The notes beneath the pieces were generated by a model that had not been told where the DNA came from, searched no databases, and saw only the letters and a program-made list of their open reading frames with translations. From assembly GCF_003691585.1 (NCBI RefSeq), contig NZ_CP033169.1, forward strand, positions 2,914,001 to 2,978,000: 64,000 bases of DNA, read 5' to 3'. The translations under genes and the position numbers were made by a program. Positions 52,232 to 60,327 of the stretch are shown piece after piece; the first letter of the stretch is position 1; each line of letters opens with the position of its first letter. This DNA comes from Biomaibacter acetigenes (GTDB taxonomy: Bacteria; Bacillota; Thermosediminibacteria; Thermosediminibacterales; Tepidanaerobacteraceae).

Positions 52232-52262
52232 AAAAAGCTCCTACCCAAAGGTAGGAGCTTTA
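52232..52262 (-). terminator. Terminator of the DUF917-hyu operon, intron target
   Basis: The minus strand reads AAAGCTCCTACC-TTTG-GGTAGGAGCTTT followed by TTGAT. The group IIC intron 5' end follows directly. Confidence 0.9.
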
Positions 52263-52265
52263 TAA

Positions 52266-53396
52266 TCATACCAGCTTTTCTACGGGAGTATAATCCTCAT
52301 CATATCCAAAATACTTTGGCCCGAAGGTTTCAAGACCCAGCGAGGTCCTCATCTTTTCATCGGCGGGAACTACAACTATGCTTCCGCGATATCCGTATTT
52401 TACTATATCGGTCCTTATAGGCTCACCGGTTTCCGAATCCAGTATTAATATTAAATCCGGCGTCAGGCATTTGACTTTTCCGCTTATTTCAAGCCTCAGC
52501 CATTCGTTCTGGAAATCCACGAAAGCCCTTTCACCTTTATATTCCTCAAGTCCTTCCAGAGTGAGCCTCCCCATGGAGAACCCTTTAGTCTTTTCCGCTC
52601 CGAATTCGCGATTTATATCTACAATCTTGCCCTTGAAAACCTTATATCCTCCGACTATCTTCACTATGTTTTCAATGGGGTCGTCATGGGTTTTCCTGCA
52701 TTTGTAGACCGCCTTACCCAGTTCCCAGCTCTTTGAAATGGAATTAAAGATGGCCGCTTCTTTAAGCTGCCTGCCGGTCATCGGGTACCCCGCAATCCAG
52801 GATATTCCACCGTAGGCCATGGCCGCATTTCTTATTATTCTTTCCGCCATAAGGGCACATGCGGTATCCGCAACAGTTACCGCTCCTTTTTCATTGGCTG
52901 CCGCCGTGGGAGACGGCATAATGCCATGGGTATAAAAGGAGGTCATCTGAAGCTCCGGAAAAGCCCTGCCCATGCCGTCCGCATCGACCACCGGGATACC
53001 CACAGCCCCGGCAACCGCCATCGGAACAGGAGTATTTACCCCTCCGGCCTCAGGAGGTATAATGGCCTGAATTTCTTTTCCCAGATACCTTTTTAAACTT
53101 TCTAAGCACCACAGGACTTCCTTACCATTCGGGGGTTTTTCCGTCAAAACAACGGGTGCTCCCAGGCAACCGGCTATGGCAGCCAGGGCGTCATTCGGAA
53201 AGTCTTTTGGATCTATTAACACAATATCATTTCTCTCTTTGACCACATTGAGAGCCCATAAAAATCCTATCTCCGGATCACCCCCACCCCCAGTAGCAAG
53301 GATAGACGCTCCCAGGGTTATTTCTTTCAGGCCCTGTTCGTCAACAACCCTGTAATTTTCTATACCCCATCTTTTTAAAATATCATATACGTTCAT
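52266..53396 (-). CDS. DUF917 family protein, copy 1
   Basis: A 376-residue member of the DUF917 family, which is found next to or fused with hydantoinase/oxoprolinase ATPases. LGASILATGGGGDPEIG near the start, GGVNTPVPMAVAG, DADGMGRAFPELQM and YGGISWIAGYPMTG are shared with copy 2. The ATG at 53396 is chosen because AGGTG lies seven bases upstream; earlier ATG and GTG codons overlap that site. It is the last gene of the unit. The family probably supplies substrate-binding or catalytic parts to the HyuA-type ATPase. Reaction unknown. Confidence 0.85.
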   Translation of the reverse strand: MNVYDILKRWGIENYRVVDEQGLKEITLGASILATGGGGDPEIGFLWALNVVKERNDIVLIDPKDFPNDALAAIAGCLGAPVVLTEKPPNGKEVLWCLESLKRYLGKEIQAIIPPEAGGVNTPVPMAVAGAVGIPVVDADGMGRAFPELQMTSFYTHGIMPSPTAAANEKGAVTVADTACALMAERIIRNAAMAYGGISWIAGYPMTGRQLKEAAIFNSISKSWELGKAVYKCRKTHDDPIENIVKIVGGYKVFKGKIVDINREFGAEKTKGFSMGRLTLEGLEEYKGERAFVDFQNEWLRLEISGKVKCLTPDLILILDSETGEPIRTDIVKYGYRGSIVVVPADEKMRTSLGLETFGPKYFGYDEDYTPVEKLV

Positions 53397-53405
53397 ATTC
53401 ATCAC

Positions 53406-54491
53406 CTACACCAGCTCTCGAGGAGCATTTGTTAGTAGTTCATACCCATCATCCGTCACAAGCACCATGTCTTCTACCCGGGCCGCTCCAAGGCCTTCCA
53501 CATATATGCCGGGTTCAATGGTAACTATCATTCCAGGTTCCAGCAAAATTTTACTTCCTAAATCCACTATCGGCATTTCATGAATGCTAAGGCCCAGGCC
53601 ATGACCTGTAAGGTGGGGAAAATATTTACCATACCCTTTTTGCGTAATATAATCTCTGGCGGCTTTATCAATATCCTCTGCAGCCACTCCCGGCTTCACA
53701 GCCTCTATGGCTTTCTGCTGAGCTTCATAAGCGACTCTGAACAAATGTTTTTGCTCATCAGAAAGGCCCCCAGGGGAAAACGTCCTTGTGATATCAGAGC
53801 AATAACCCCTGTAGACACACCCCATGTCGAAAAGAACAAGTTCACCTTTTTTAAGTTCTTTATCCGAAGAAAACCGCTGTGGGAGCCATGCGTTCTCCCC
53901 CGACATGACAAAAGGTTCAAAGGACAATCCTTCCGCCCCTTCTCTCATCATTACGTCCTGTGCAATGGCGGACACTTCATATTCCTTAACTCCTTCTCTT
54001 ATGCTCTCTACCGCTTTAATCATGGCTTTTTCAGCGATTTTTGCGGCAGCTCTTATGATTTCGATTTCTTCCATGTCTTTAACCATTCTGAGCCTTAAAA
54101 GATCGTTTTCAATGTTTACCAGTTCGGCGTTCGTTACCTCTTTTATTAAATTTTCTCTTTCAACTGTAACGGTTGAAAACTCAACGCCTACGCGCTTTAT
54201 ATTTCTGCCATAAAGTAGTTCTTTTAATGGATTTAGATAATTTGGGTCATCTTCCGGGAACTTTCTAATATCTTTTATCCAGCAATTCCTTTTTACCCTG
54301 TTATAGTCGAGAACGGCCGTCAAAAGCACAACATCGCCATTTTTAGAGACAAAAAGGATGGAAAAGGATGCGGTATTAAACCGCATGCCTGTAAAATACC
54401 TCACATTGGCTCTGTCCCCCAGAATTACCGCATCCAGACCCTTTTCCTGTAAAAGCCCGATTAATTTATCCACACGCCTTTTATAATTCAT
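53406..54491 (-). CDS. M24 metallopeptidase: Xaa-Pro aminopeptidase or creatinase-like
   Basis: A 361-residue protein with an N-terminal creatinase-type domain (residues 1-125) and a pita-bread catalytic domain. Metal ligands can be placed in LVLFDMG (Asp), CSDITRTF (Asp), LTGHGLGLSIHE (His), VTIEPGIY (Glu) and ARVEDMVLV (Glu), so it is a true metallopeptidase rather than the metal-free creatinase. It begins within two bases of the end of the small wHTH-like gene. In this context it may cleave an Xaa-Pro or a related amide produced by the ring-opening enzymes. Confidence 0.83.
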   Translation of the reverse strand: MNYKRRVDKLIGLLQEKGLDAVILGDRANVRYFTGMRFNTASFSILFVSKNGDVVLLTAVLDYNRVKRNCWIKDIRKFPEDDPNYLNPLKELLYGRNIKRVGVEFSTVTVERENLIKEVTNAELVNIENDLLRLRMVKDMEEIEIIRAAAKIAEKAMIKAVESIREGVKEYEVSAIAQDVMMREGAEGLSFEPFVMSGENAWLPQRFSSDKELKKGELVLFDMGCVYRGYCSDITRTFSPGGLSDEQKHLFRVAYEAQQKAIEAVKPGVAAEDIDKAARDYITQKGYGKYFPHLTGHGLGLSIHEMPIVDLGSKILLEPGMIVTIEPGIYVEGLGAARVEDMVLVTDDGYELLTNAPRELV

Positions 54492-54492
54492 C

Positions 54493-54744
54493 TTATATCC
54501 CTTCTAATTCACTTTCTTTTTCGGGATTTATCATGTATATCTTCTTCGGCACCCTGGATTCCAGGCTTGATTCCATTGGCCCGGTAAGTTCTATCAATAC
54601 CATGTCATTTGCAAGTTTTTCCAGAGATTCTTCCAATCCCGGCATGCCCGAAAGTGCCTCGACAATGGCTTTTCTCTCGCTATAGGGGTTTTCTTTCAGG
54701 AACTTTATAATGGCTTTTTCAGTTTCATTAAAGCTACTGGCCAT
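54493..54744 (-). CDS. Small winged-helix-like protein of the hyu operon
   Basis: An 83-residue protein, mostly helical: TEKAIIKFLKENPYSERKAI followed by LEESLEKLANDMVLIELTG looks like a small winged helix. It overlaps the upstream DUF917 stop (TAATG) and the downstream peptidase start, so it is firmly part of the operon. No family is recognised. A regulator or a subunit of the DUF917 proteins are both possible. Confidence 0.5.
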   Translation of the reverse strand: MASSFNETEKAIIKFLKENPYSERKAIVEALSGMPGLEESLEKLANDMVLIELTGPMESSLESRVPKKIYMINPEKESELEGI

Positions 54745-55916
54745 TATTTTGCCACCTCCTTATTTAGCTCTTCTACAGGAACATAATCCATGTCGTAGCC
54801 AAAATACCCGGGCCCGAACAGCTGTATTCCTTTAGGCGTCCTCATCCTTTCGTGAGCGGGAATGAGGATGATAGAACCTCTGTAGCCGTATTTCATGATA
54901 TCGGTGCGAATCGGTTCCCCTGTTTCGGAATCCACTATGGCAATCAGATCCGGCGGCAGGCACCTTATTTTGCCGTCAATCCTTAAAACAAGCCATTCAT
55001 TTTGAAAGTCGATTTCTGCCACGCTTCCCTTATATTCGTCAAGCCCGTCCATTTTTATTCTGCCCAGGCTGAAGCCTTTTGTCGACTCCCCGCCGAATTC
55101 CCTGGAAATATCCACTATCTTGCCTTTGAACACCTTCATTCCCGTCACGTTTCTCGTAGCCTTCAGGCTGTCGAGCATTTCCTTCACGGGGTCCAGGTGC
55201 TTTTCTCTAGCCCTGTAAACGGCTTTGCCCAATTCCCACGCAATGCTCTGGGAATTTAAAATAGAAGCCTCCTTGACCTGTTTTCCCGTCATGGGGTATG
55301 TCGCAATCCAGGAAATGCCGCCGTAGGCCATGGCGGCACGCCTTGCTATATTTTCGGCCATCTTGTTGTCATCGCCGGTATCAATTACCGTGACATTGCC
55401 CCTGTCATCACAGGAAACCGTAGGGGAGGCATTTACTCCGTTTGTAACCCATGAGGTCATCTGAAGCTCGGGAAAGGCCCTGTTCATACCGTCTACGTCG
55501 ATCACCGGGACTTCAAATTCTCCCGCGGCCGCATAAGCGACGGTGGAATTCACTCCTCCGCATTCAATCGGAATTGTCGCCCCAAGTTTCTTTCCCCAGT
55601 ACTGCTCGAGTTTTCTTATGGCATTATTTAACACATCATAGGACGGCGGCTTTTCGGTAAGTACCACAGGAGCGCCCAGGCAGGCGGGGCTCGCTACCAG
55701 AATATCGTCGGGTATGTCCATCGGATCAATCATTACAACGGTCTTTCCTTCATCCAGCACTTTATATGCCCATAGAAGACCTATCTCGGGGTCTCCTCCG
55801 CCGCCCGTAGCAAGGATGGATGCTCCGAGGGTGATTTCTTTTACTGCCTGCTTGTCTATGATTTTATAATTTTTAATTCCCCATTTTTCCAGTGTCTCGA
55901 AGACTTTTTTCGACAT
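54744..55916 (-). CDS. DUF917 family protein, copy 2
   Basis: A 390-residue paralogue of copy 1 sharing LGASILATGGGGDPEIG, DVDGMNRAFPELQM, YGGISWIATYPMTG and SETGEPIRTDIMKYGYRGSI. It lies 15 bases after the HyuA-like gene and so is the more likely direct partner. The two copies differ throughout, which argues for a heteromeric complex or for two related substrates rather than simple recent duplication. Confidence 0.85.
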   Translation of the reverse strand: MSKKVFETLEKWGIKNYKIIDKQAVKEITLGASILATGGGGDPEIGLLWAYKVLDEGKTVVMIDPMDIPDDILVASPACLGAPVVLTEKPPSYDVLNNAIRKLEQYWGKKLGATIPIECGGVNSTVAYAAAGEFEVPVIDVDGMNRAFPELQMTSWVTNGVNASPTVSCDDRGNVTVIDTGDDNKMAENIARRAAMAYGGISWIATYPMTGKQVKEASILNSQSIAWELGKAVYRAREKHLDPVKEMLDSLKATRNVTGMKVFKGKIVDISREFGGESTKGFSLGRIKMDGLDEYKGSVAEIDFQNEWLVLRIDGKIRCLPPDLIAIVDSETGEPIRTDIMKYGYRGSIILIPAHERMRTPKGIQLFGPGYFGYDMDYVPVEELNKEVAK

Positions 55917-55931
55917 TTGTGTTCCGCCTCC

Positions 55932-57527
55932 TTATTCAAATATTTTCCCTTTTACTCTGATGCGTATCTTTTCGCGTTTTCCGGGCATGTATGCAAACGG
56001 AATCTCTTCTACATCAAGCACTTCCACGGTATCGCGAATCGCTCCCGCTTTTTCCGCCTCGTCTTTTGCCTTTTCAACTACTTTATTTATAGCAGCATCC
56101 CTATCCTCGACCTCCAGGTCCGCGACGCCTTCGGCATATGCTCCAATTTCGGCAATCGTTGTGCCTATCGCACCGCAAACCTCGAAGTGAGGCGGCATTA
56201 TGACCTCCGATATGCCTTCAAGGTTCTCCCTGGGCACCACAAGGGCGCCGCCGCCGACGAAAATGGCCTTGACATCGCCGGCCACCGTCTTCATCTGGTC
56301 TACGGCCACTTCCAGAGTATTCTTTATTATATTATACGCAGCCTCTACAAGGTTTCTGTCTAAAGCTTTAACCTTATCAATATGAGGCGCAAAGTCCGTG
56401 TCAAAGATATCGAGCTTCTTATCAAGGATTCCCTTGGCCACTGCAATATCATGGGTTGTAATTATCGGGCCGCCGAAAGACTTGCCCAATTTGACCAGGT
56501 TATATCCGACGCTCTCGGGGCCATGGGCTATAACCTCGTTGCCTTTCGTCTTTACTATTGTTCCGCCGCCAAGAGCTATGGACATAAGGTCCGGGCACCT
56601 TATATTTGTCTTAACACCGCCAATCGTTACCGTTATTGAAGATTCTCTTGGGAATCCGTTTACTATATACGCGACGTCCGTGGAAGTCCCGCCTATGTCT
56701 ACCACAACACCATTATCGATGCCGGAAAGATAAACCGCTCCTCTGACACTGGCCGCAGGCCCGGACGCTACTGTGAAAATCGGGTAATTCACCGCATAAT
56801 CTGCAGACATGACCGTCCCGTCATTTTGAACTATAAAAAGCGGCGCCTCAATGCCGCGCTCTTTTGCGGCCTTTTTAAGGGCTTCCACAGCCTTTCTCAT
56901 CACGGTAATGACCGATGCGTTTAAAATAGTGGAGTTTTCTCTCTCCAGGAGAGATATGGAAGCAATATGGTTTGAAAGGGTAATCGGTATGTCTCCCAGT
57001 TCTTCTCTTATGATTTCTGCCGCCCTTTCTTCCTGGTCGGGGATCATGGGAGAAAAGACGCCGGTTATGGCTATAGAATCGACTTTGCCCTTGATTTTCC
57101 TGCACGCGCTTCTGATCGCTTCTTCATCGAGGGGAACAATGTCTCTTCCGTCATACTCTTTTCCTCCGCGCACAATAAAGATATTATCGGCTCCACCGAT
57201 GGCGGCCTTCAAATCCTCCGGCCAGCCCGTAAGAGGTGGAATGGCGGTGGTGGCCGGTGCTCCCAGCCTGAAAATACCAATTTTATTCAGATTTTTCCTT
57301 TCGATAATTGCATTGGTGGTATGGGTTGTTCCCAGTGATACCAGGCTTATCTCAGAAACTTCGGCTTTTTTGGTTTTTAGCAAAACATCCAGAGCATTTA
57401 TGATTCCCGTAGTAACATCATCGGTAGTGAGGGCTTTTGCCTTTGCCAGAACCTCTTTGCCCCTGAGCATTACGCCGTCGGTAAAAGTCCCGCCGACATC
57501 AAATCCAATTCTTACATCTTTTGCCAT
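55932..57527 (-). CDS. Hydantoinase/oxoprolinase ATPase (HyuA-like)
   Basis: A 531-residue protein of the ASKHA fold. The first phosphate loop is RIGFDVGGTFTDGVML, SLGTTHTTNAIIER follows, the second phosphate loop is VVVDIGGTSTDVAYIV and the C-terminal adenosine motif lies in AIFVGGGALVVP. It should use ATP to open a five-membered cyclic amide or ureide such as hydantoin, N-methylhydantoin or 5-oxoproline. No HyuB partner is present; DUF917 proteins occupy that position. The ATG at 57527 has GGAGGAAG upstream. Confidence 0.87.
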   Translation of the reverse strand: MAKDVRIGFDVGGTFTDGVMLRGKEVLAKAKALTTDDVTTGIINALDVLLKTKKAEVSEISLVSLGTTHTTNAIIERKNLNKIGIFRLGAPATTAIPPLTGWPEDLKAAIGGADNIFIVRGGKEYDGRDIVPLDEEAIRSACRKIKGKVDSIAITGVFSPMIPDQEERAAEIIREELGDIPITLSNHIASISLLERENSTILNASVITVMRKAVEALKKAAKERGIEAPLFIVQNDGTVMSADYAVNYPIFTVASGPAASVRGAVYLSGIDNGVVVDIGGTSTDVAYIVNGFPRESSITVTIGGVKTNIRCPDLMSIALGGGTIVKTKGNEVIAHGPESVGYNLVKLGKSFGGPIITTHDIAVAKGILDKKLDIFDTDFAPHIDKVKALDRNLVEAAYNIIKNTLEVAVDQMKTVAGDVKAIFVGGGALVVPRENLEGISEVIMPPHFEVCGAIGTTIAEIGAYAEGVADLEVEDRDAAINKVVEKAKDEAEKAGAIRDTVEVLDVEEIPFAYMPGKREKIRIRVKGKIFE

Positions 57528-57540
57528 ATGTTCTTCCTCC

Positions 57541-58314
57541 TTATTTGTCCCATAATCCTTTAATATCGTATTGTTTTTCCAGCTCCCACTGTTTAATTTC
57601 AAAAAGCGGCGGCGTTTCGAATCCGTATTTCTTGCTGTGGAGCCATCCGAATTTGTCTTTCAGTTCCACAAGAAATTCCGCATATTTGAAAGGCCCAATA
57701 ATGGCGTCAATCACCGGAACTTTTACATACTCTTGAAGTTCTTTATAAAATCCAAACTGTATCGTGCAGCCGAGTATGATGGCTTCGGCCCCGTCCTTTT
57801 CGACCGCTTCCTTTGCCGCATCTTTAAGTTTTTGTATTGTGACTTTTTCATCGGCATGAAAATCGTAAACTCCAAGGCCGAGAGATTTGAATGATGCCAG
57901 TTTGTCTTTCAGGCCGTTTAATACCACATTGTCCATCATCTGCGGAATCCATTTGTCCCTTCCAACTATAATCGAAAATTTGTGCCCGAGAGTCGCCGCA
58001 ATATGCATGCACGCTTCAGCCGGAGCGGTGACCACCATTTTTTCAACTATTTCTCTTGCGTCGTGAAGCCCCGGGTCATAAAAGCAGCCAATTACGGCAG
58101 CATCATAACCGTCTTTTTCGGCCTGTTTTATTAAATGCAGCGTTTCGGGGATTACAAGCGCTTCATAATACCTGTACTCAAGATGTCTGGGGCCCCTTTT
58201 TAAAGAAACGACATCCACCTGTGTTTGAGGCTGTTTAATTTCATCAAGCGCATCTTTAATAGCCTTATCGAAGTCATCAGTGCCGACAGGGTTAATCCAC
58301 AAAATTTTAGACAT
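57541..58314 (-). CDS. Asp/Glu/hydantoin racemase-like protein
   Basis: A 257-residue member of the Asp/Glu racemase superfamily. The two catalytic Cys regions are AAVIGCFYDPGL (residue about 80) and AIILGCTIQFGF (residue about 190), in a position that fits hydantoin or arylmalonate-type racemases. It is the first gene of the minus-strand unit, 13 bases before HyuA. It probably interconverts the enantiomers of the cyclic substrate or of the product. Confidence 0.82.
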   Translation of the reverse strand: MSKILWINPVGTDDFDKAIKDALDEIKQPQTQVDVVSLKRGPRHLEYRYYEALVIPETLHLIKQAEKDGYDAAVIGCFYDPGLHDAREIVEKMVVTAPAEACMHIAATLGHKFSIIVGRDKWIPQMMDNVVLNGLKDKLASFKSLGLGVYDFHADEKVTIQKLKDAAKEAVEKDGAEAIILGCTIQFGFYKELQEYVKVPVIDAIIGPFKYAEFLVELKDKFGWLHSKKYGFETPPLFEIKQWELEKQYDIKGLWDK

Positions 58315-58439
58315 AATGCAAAATCCCTCCTTCCAAAAAATCTAATAGTTTTATTATAATTTTTTTAACTTATTAAAAGCCATATCTTTAAACAACAAAA
58401 AAATGAAGATTTTTTGTCGCATAAAGATAACAAGAATAA

Positions 58440-58486
58440 CAGGCTGTTCATGGCAGAAAAAATATTCATCTGCCAATGACAGCCTG
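58440..58486. promoter_or_regulatory. Long inverted repeat between divergent catabolic genes
   Basis: CAGGCTGTTCATGGCAG and CTGCCAATGACAGCCTG form an imperfect 17-base inverted repeat with a 13-base loop in the 350-base region between the racemase (minus) and glutamate-synthase-like (plus) genes. It could be an operator for the PucR regulator or a leader structure. Confidence 0.5.
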
Positions 58487-58524
58487 CACCCGACTTTGAA
58501 TCTTACTTCATTTATAATTATGCA

Positions 58525-58553
58525 TTGACAAGGTCATAAAAATATGGTATTTT
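58525..58553 (+). promoter_or_regulatory. Promoter of the FMN glutamate-synthase-like gene
   Basis: TTGACA, 17 bases, TATTTT, about 110 bases before the start codon. Consensus -35 and good spacing. Confidence 0.7.
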
Positions 58554-58665
58554 AGAAAACAATAATTCATTAAAAACAGTATTCATGTATACATTTATTC
58601 TTTTTCAAAATTACATATTTATTCATTAAAATTAAATAAAGATGTAGACGGAAAGGAAGATGCAA

Positions 58666-60138
58666 ATGTTTCAATGGTCAAAATCCAACGATGTACTTGG
58701 AACAGCAAACAGAGGCAATCCGGCCGAATCGAGCTTGTGCACTCTTTGCAGGGCTGATTGCCAGGGAAAGTGCGAAACATGGCTTTCCAGCCTTGTCGGC
58801 GTAAATATCGAAACTGAATTTGGAAGTGAAATCAAAACAAAATCAAAAAAACCTATCATGACGGGTGCCCTGGGCTCCACCTTCATTGCGGCCAAGTACT
58901 GGGATTCGCTGGCTATAGGGGCTGCTCTCGCAGGCTTTCCAATAGTGATAGGCGAAAACGTGGCAGGTATCGATAAGGATGCAGTCATTGAGAACGGAAA
59001 AATAAAAAAGGCGCCGGAACTTGATAGAAGAATAGAAACATATCTTCGGTATTTTGACGGATACGGTGCTATTTTTGTGCAGATGAATGTAGAAGATTCA
59101 AGAAACGGCGTAGCCGAATATGTTATTGAAAAATACGGCGACAGAGTAGTAATAGAACTAAAATGGGGGCAGGGTGCAAAATGCATCGGCGGTGAAATTC
59201 AGGTCAAGGACATAGATTACGCCGTCTTCCTAAAAAAGAGGGGCTACCTGGTAGATCCAGACCCGGAAAAACCTGAAATCATAGAAGGATTCAAAAACGG
59301 GGCCATTAAATCTTTTGCAAGGCACAGCAGACTCGGATATACTCATCTTTCTTCCTTTGAAGGCGTAAGAGAAGAATTTATGAAAACCGTAGAATACCTG
59401 CGAAAAATCGGATATAAAAAAATTACGCTAAAAACCGGTTCCTACGGAATGGAAATTTTAGCCATGGCCATAAAATTCGCTACTGACGCAAAACTTGATT
59501 TGCTTACAATTGATGGGTCGGGCGGCGGAACCGGCATGAGTCCCTGGAATATGATGGAAACATGGGGTGTGCCCTCAATACTTCTGCATTCGAAAGCTTA
59601 TGAGTACGCGTCAATCCTTGCAAATAAAGGGAAAAAAGTGGTTGATATGGCCTTTGCCGGTGGTTTTGCAAGAGAAGACCACATTTTCAAAGCGCTTGCC
59701 CTCGGAGCTCCATTTACAAAGATAGTTTGCATGGGAAGAGCTTTAATGATACCAGCCTTTGTTGGTTCAAATATCGAAGGAGTATTGCATCCGGAAAGAA
59801 AAGCAAAGGTAAATGGAAACTGGGATGTCCTGCCGCCCACGGTCTCTCAGCTCGGCCTTAAAGCGGAAGAAATCTTTGCAGGTTACCACGAGGTAAAAAG
59901 GAAAGTGGGAGAAGAAGAAATGAAAAACATACCTTACGGAGCCATAGCCATATGGACCCTGGCGGACAAACTGGCTGCCGGCCTGCAGCAGCTGATGGCA
60001 GGAGCGAGGAAGTTTTCCCTCCCGGCAATTTCAAGAGAAGATATTGCTTCAGCAAACCGGGAAACTGAAAGGGAAACCAGGATACCCTTTATCACAGACG
60101 TTAAGGATGATATCGCATTAAACATTTTAAATTCTTAA
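58666..60138 (+). CDS. FMN-binding glutamate synthase-like protein
   Basis: A 490-residue protein similar to the central and FMN-binding domains of glutamate synthase, without amidotransferase or GXGXG domains. An N-terminal Cys cluster CTLCRADCQGKCETW may hold an iron-sulfur centre. IELKWGQGAKCIGGEI and TIDGSGGGTGMSPWNMME form the FMN/substrate site. The ATG at 58666 is preferred since AAAGGAAG lies six bases upstream of it. Divergent from the hyu unit. It may oxidise or aminate a product of ring opening; true GOGAT activity is unlikely with these domains alone. Confidence 0.85.
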   Translation: MFQWSKSNDVLGTANRGNPAESSLCTLCRADCQGKCETWLSSLVGVNIETEFGSEIKTKSKKPIMTGALGSTFIAAKYWDSLAIGAALAGFPIVIGENVAGIDKDAVIENGKIKKAPELDRRIETYLRYFDGYGAIFVQMNVEDSRNGVAEYVIEKYGDRVVIELKWGQGAKCIGGEIQVKDIDYAVFLKKRGYLVDPDPEKPEIIEGFKNGAIKSFARHSRLGYTHLSSFEGVREEFMKTVEYLRKIGYKKITLKTGSYGMEILAMAIKFATDAKLDLLTIDGSGGGTGMSPWNMMETWGVPSILLHSKAYEYASILANKGKKVVDMAFAGGFAREDHIFKALALGAPFTKIVCMGRALMIPAFVGSNIEGVLHPERKAKVNGNWDVLPPTVSQLGLKAEEIFAGYHEVKRKVGEEEMKNIPYGAIAIWTLADKLAAGLQQLMAGARKFSLPAISREDIASANRETERETRIPFITDVKDDIALNILNS

Positions 60139-60143
60139 ATCAT

Positions 60144-60182
60144 GGGCGGTTCTGTCTGACATGCCTGTCAGACGAACCGCCC
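60144..60182 (+). terminator. Terminator of the FMN protein gene
   Basis: GGGCGGTTC-T-GTCTGAC / GTCAGAC-GA-ACCGCCC, a long stem closing on ATGCCT, followed by TTATTT. Confidence 0.8.
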
Positions 60183-60186
60183 TTAT

Positions 60187-60320
60187 TTACTGCGAAACGG
60201 CCTCTTCCCAGCCGGTAATCAGGGTATCTTTAATCTGTTCTTGTTTTATAAAACTTTCTTTTGCCATCCCAGATGCGTGACCTACTGCATTTGTTTTTTT
60301 TATTCTTACTTCATGCTCCA
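60187..60320 (-). pseudogene. Short remnant, possibly of a molybdopterin-binding protein
   Basis: About 42 codons (EVRIKKTNAVGHASG, then a Glu/Lys-rich tail and a stop at 60187). The start resembles the N-terminus of MoeA-like molybdopterin-binding proteins, but the rest does not. It lies directly after pucR on the same strand. Weak evidence. Confidence 0.25.
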
Positions 60321-60327
60321 AAATACA

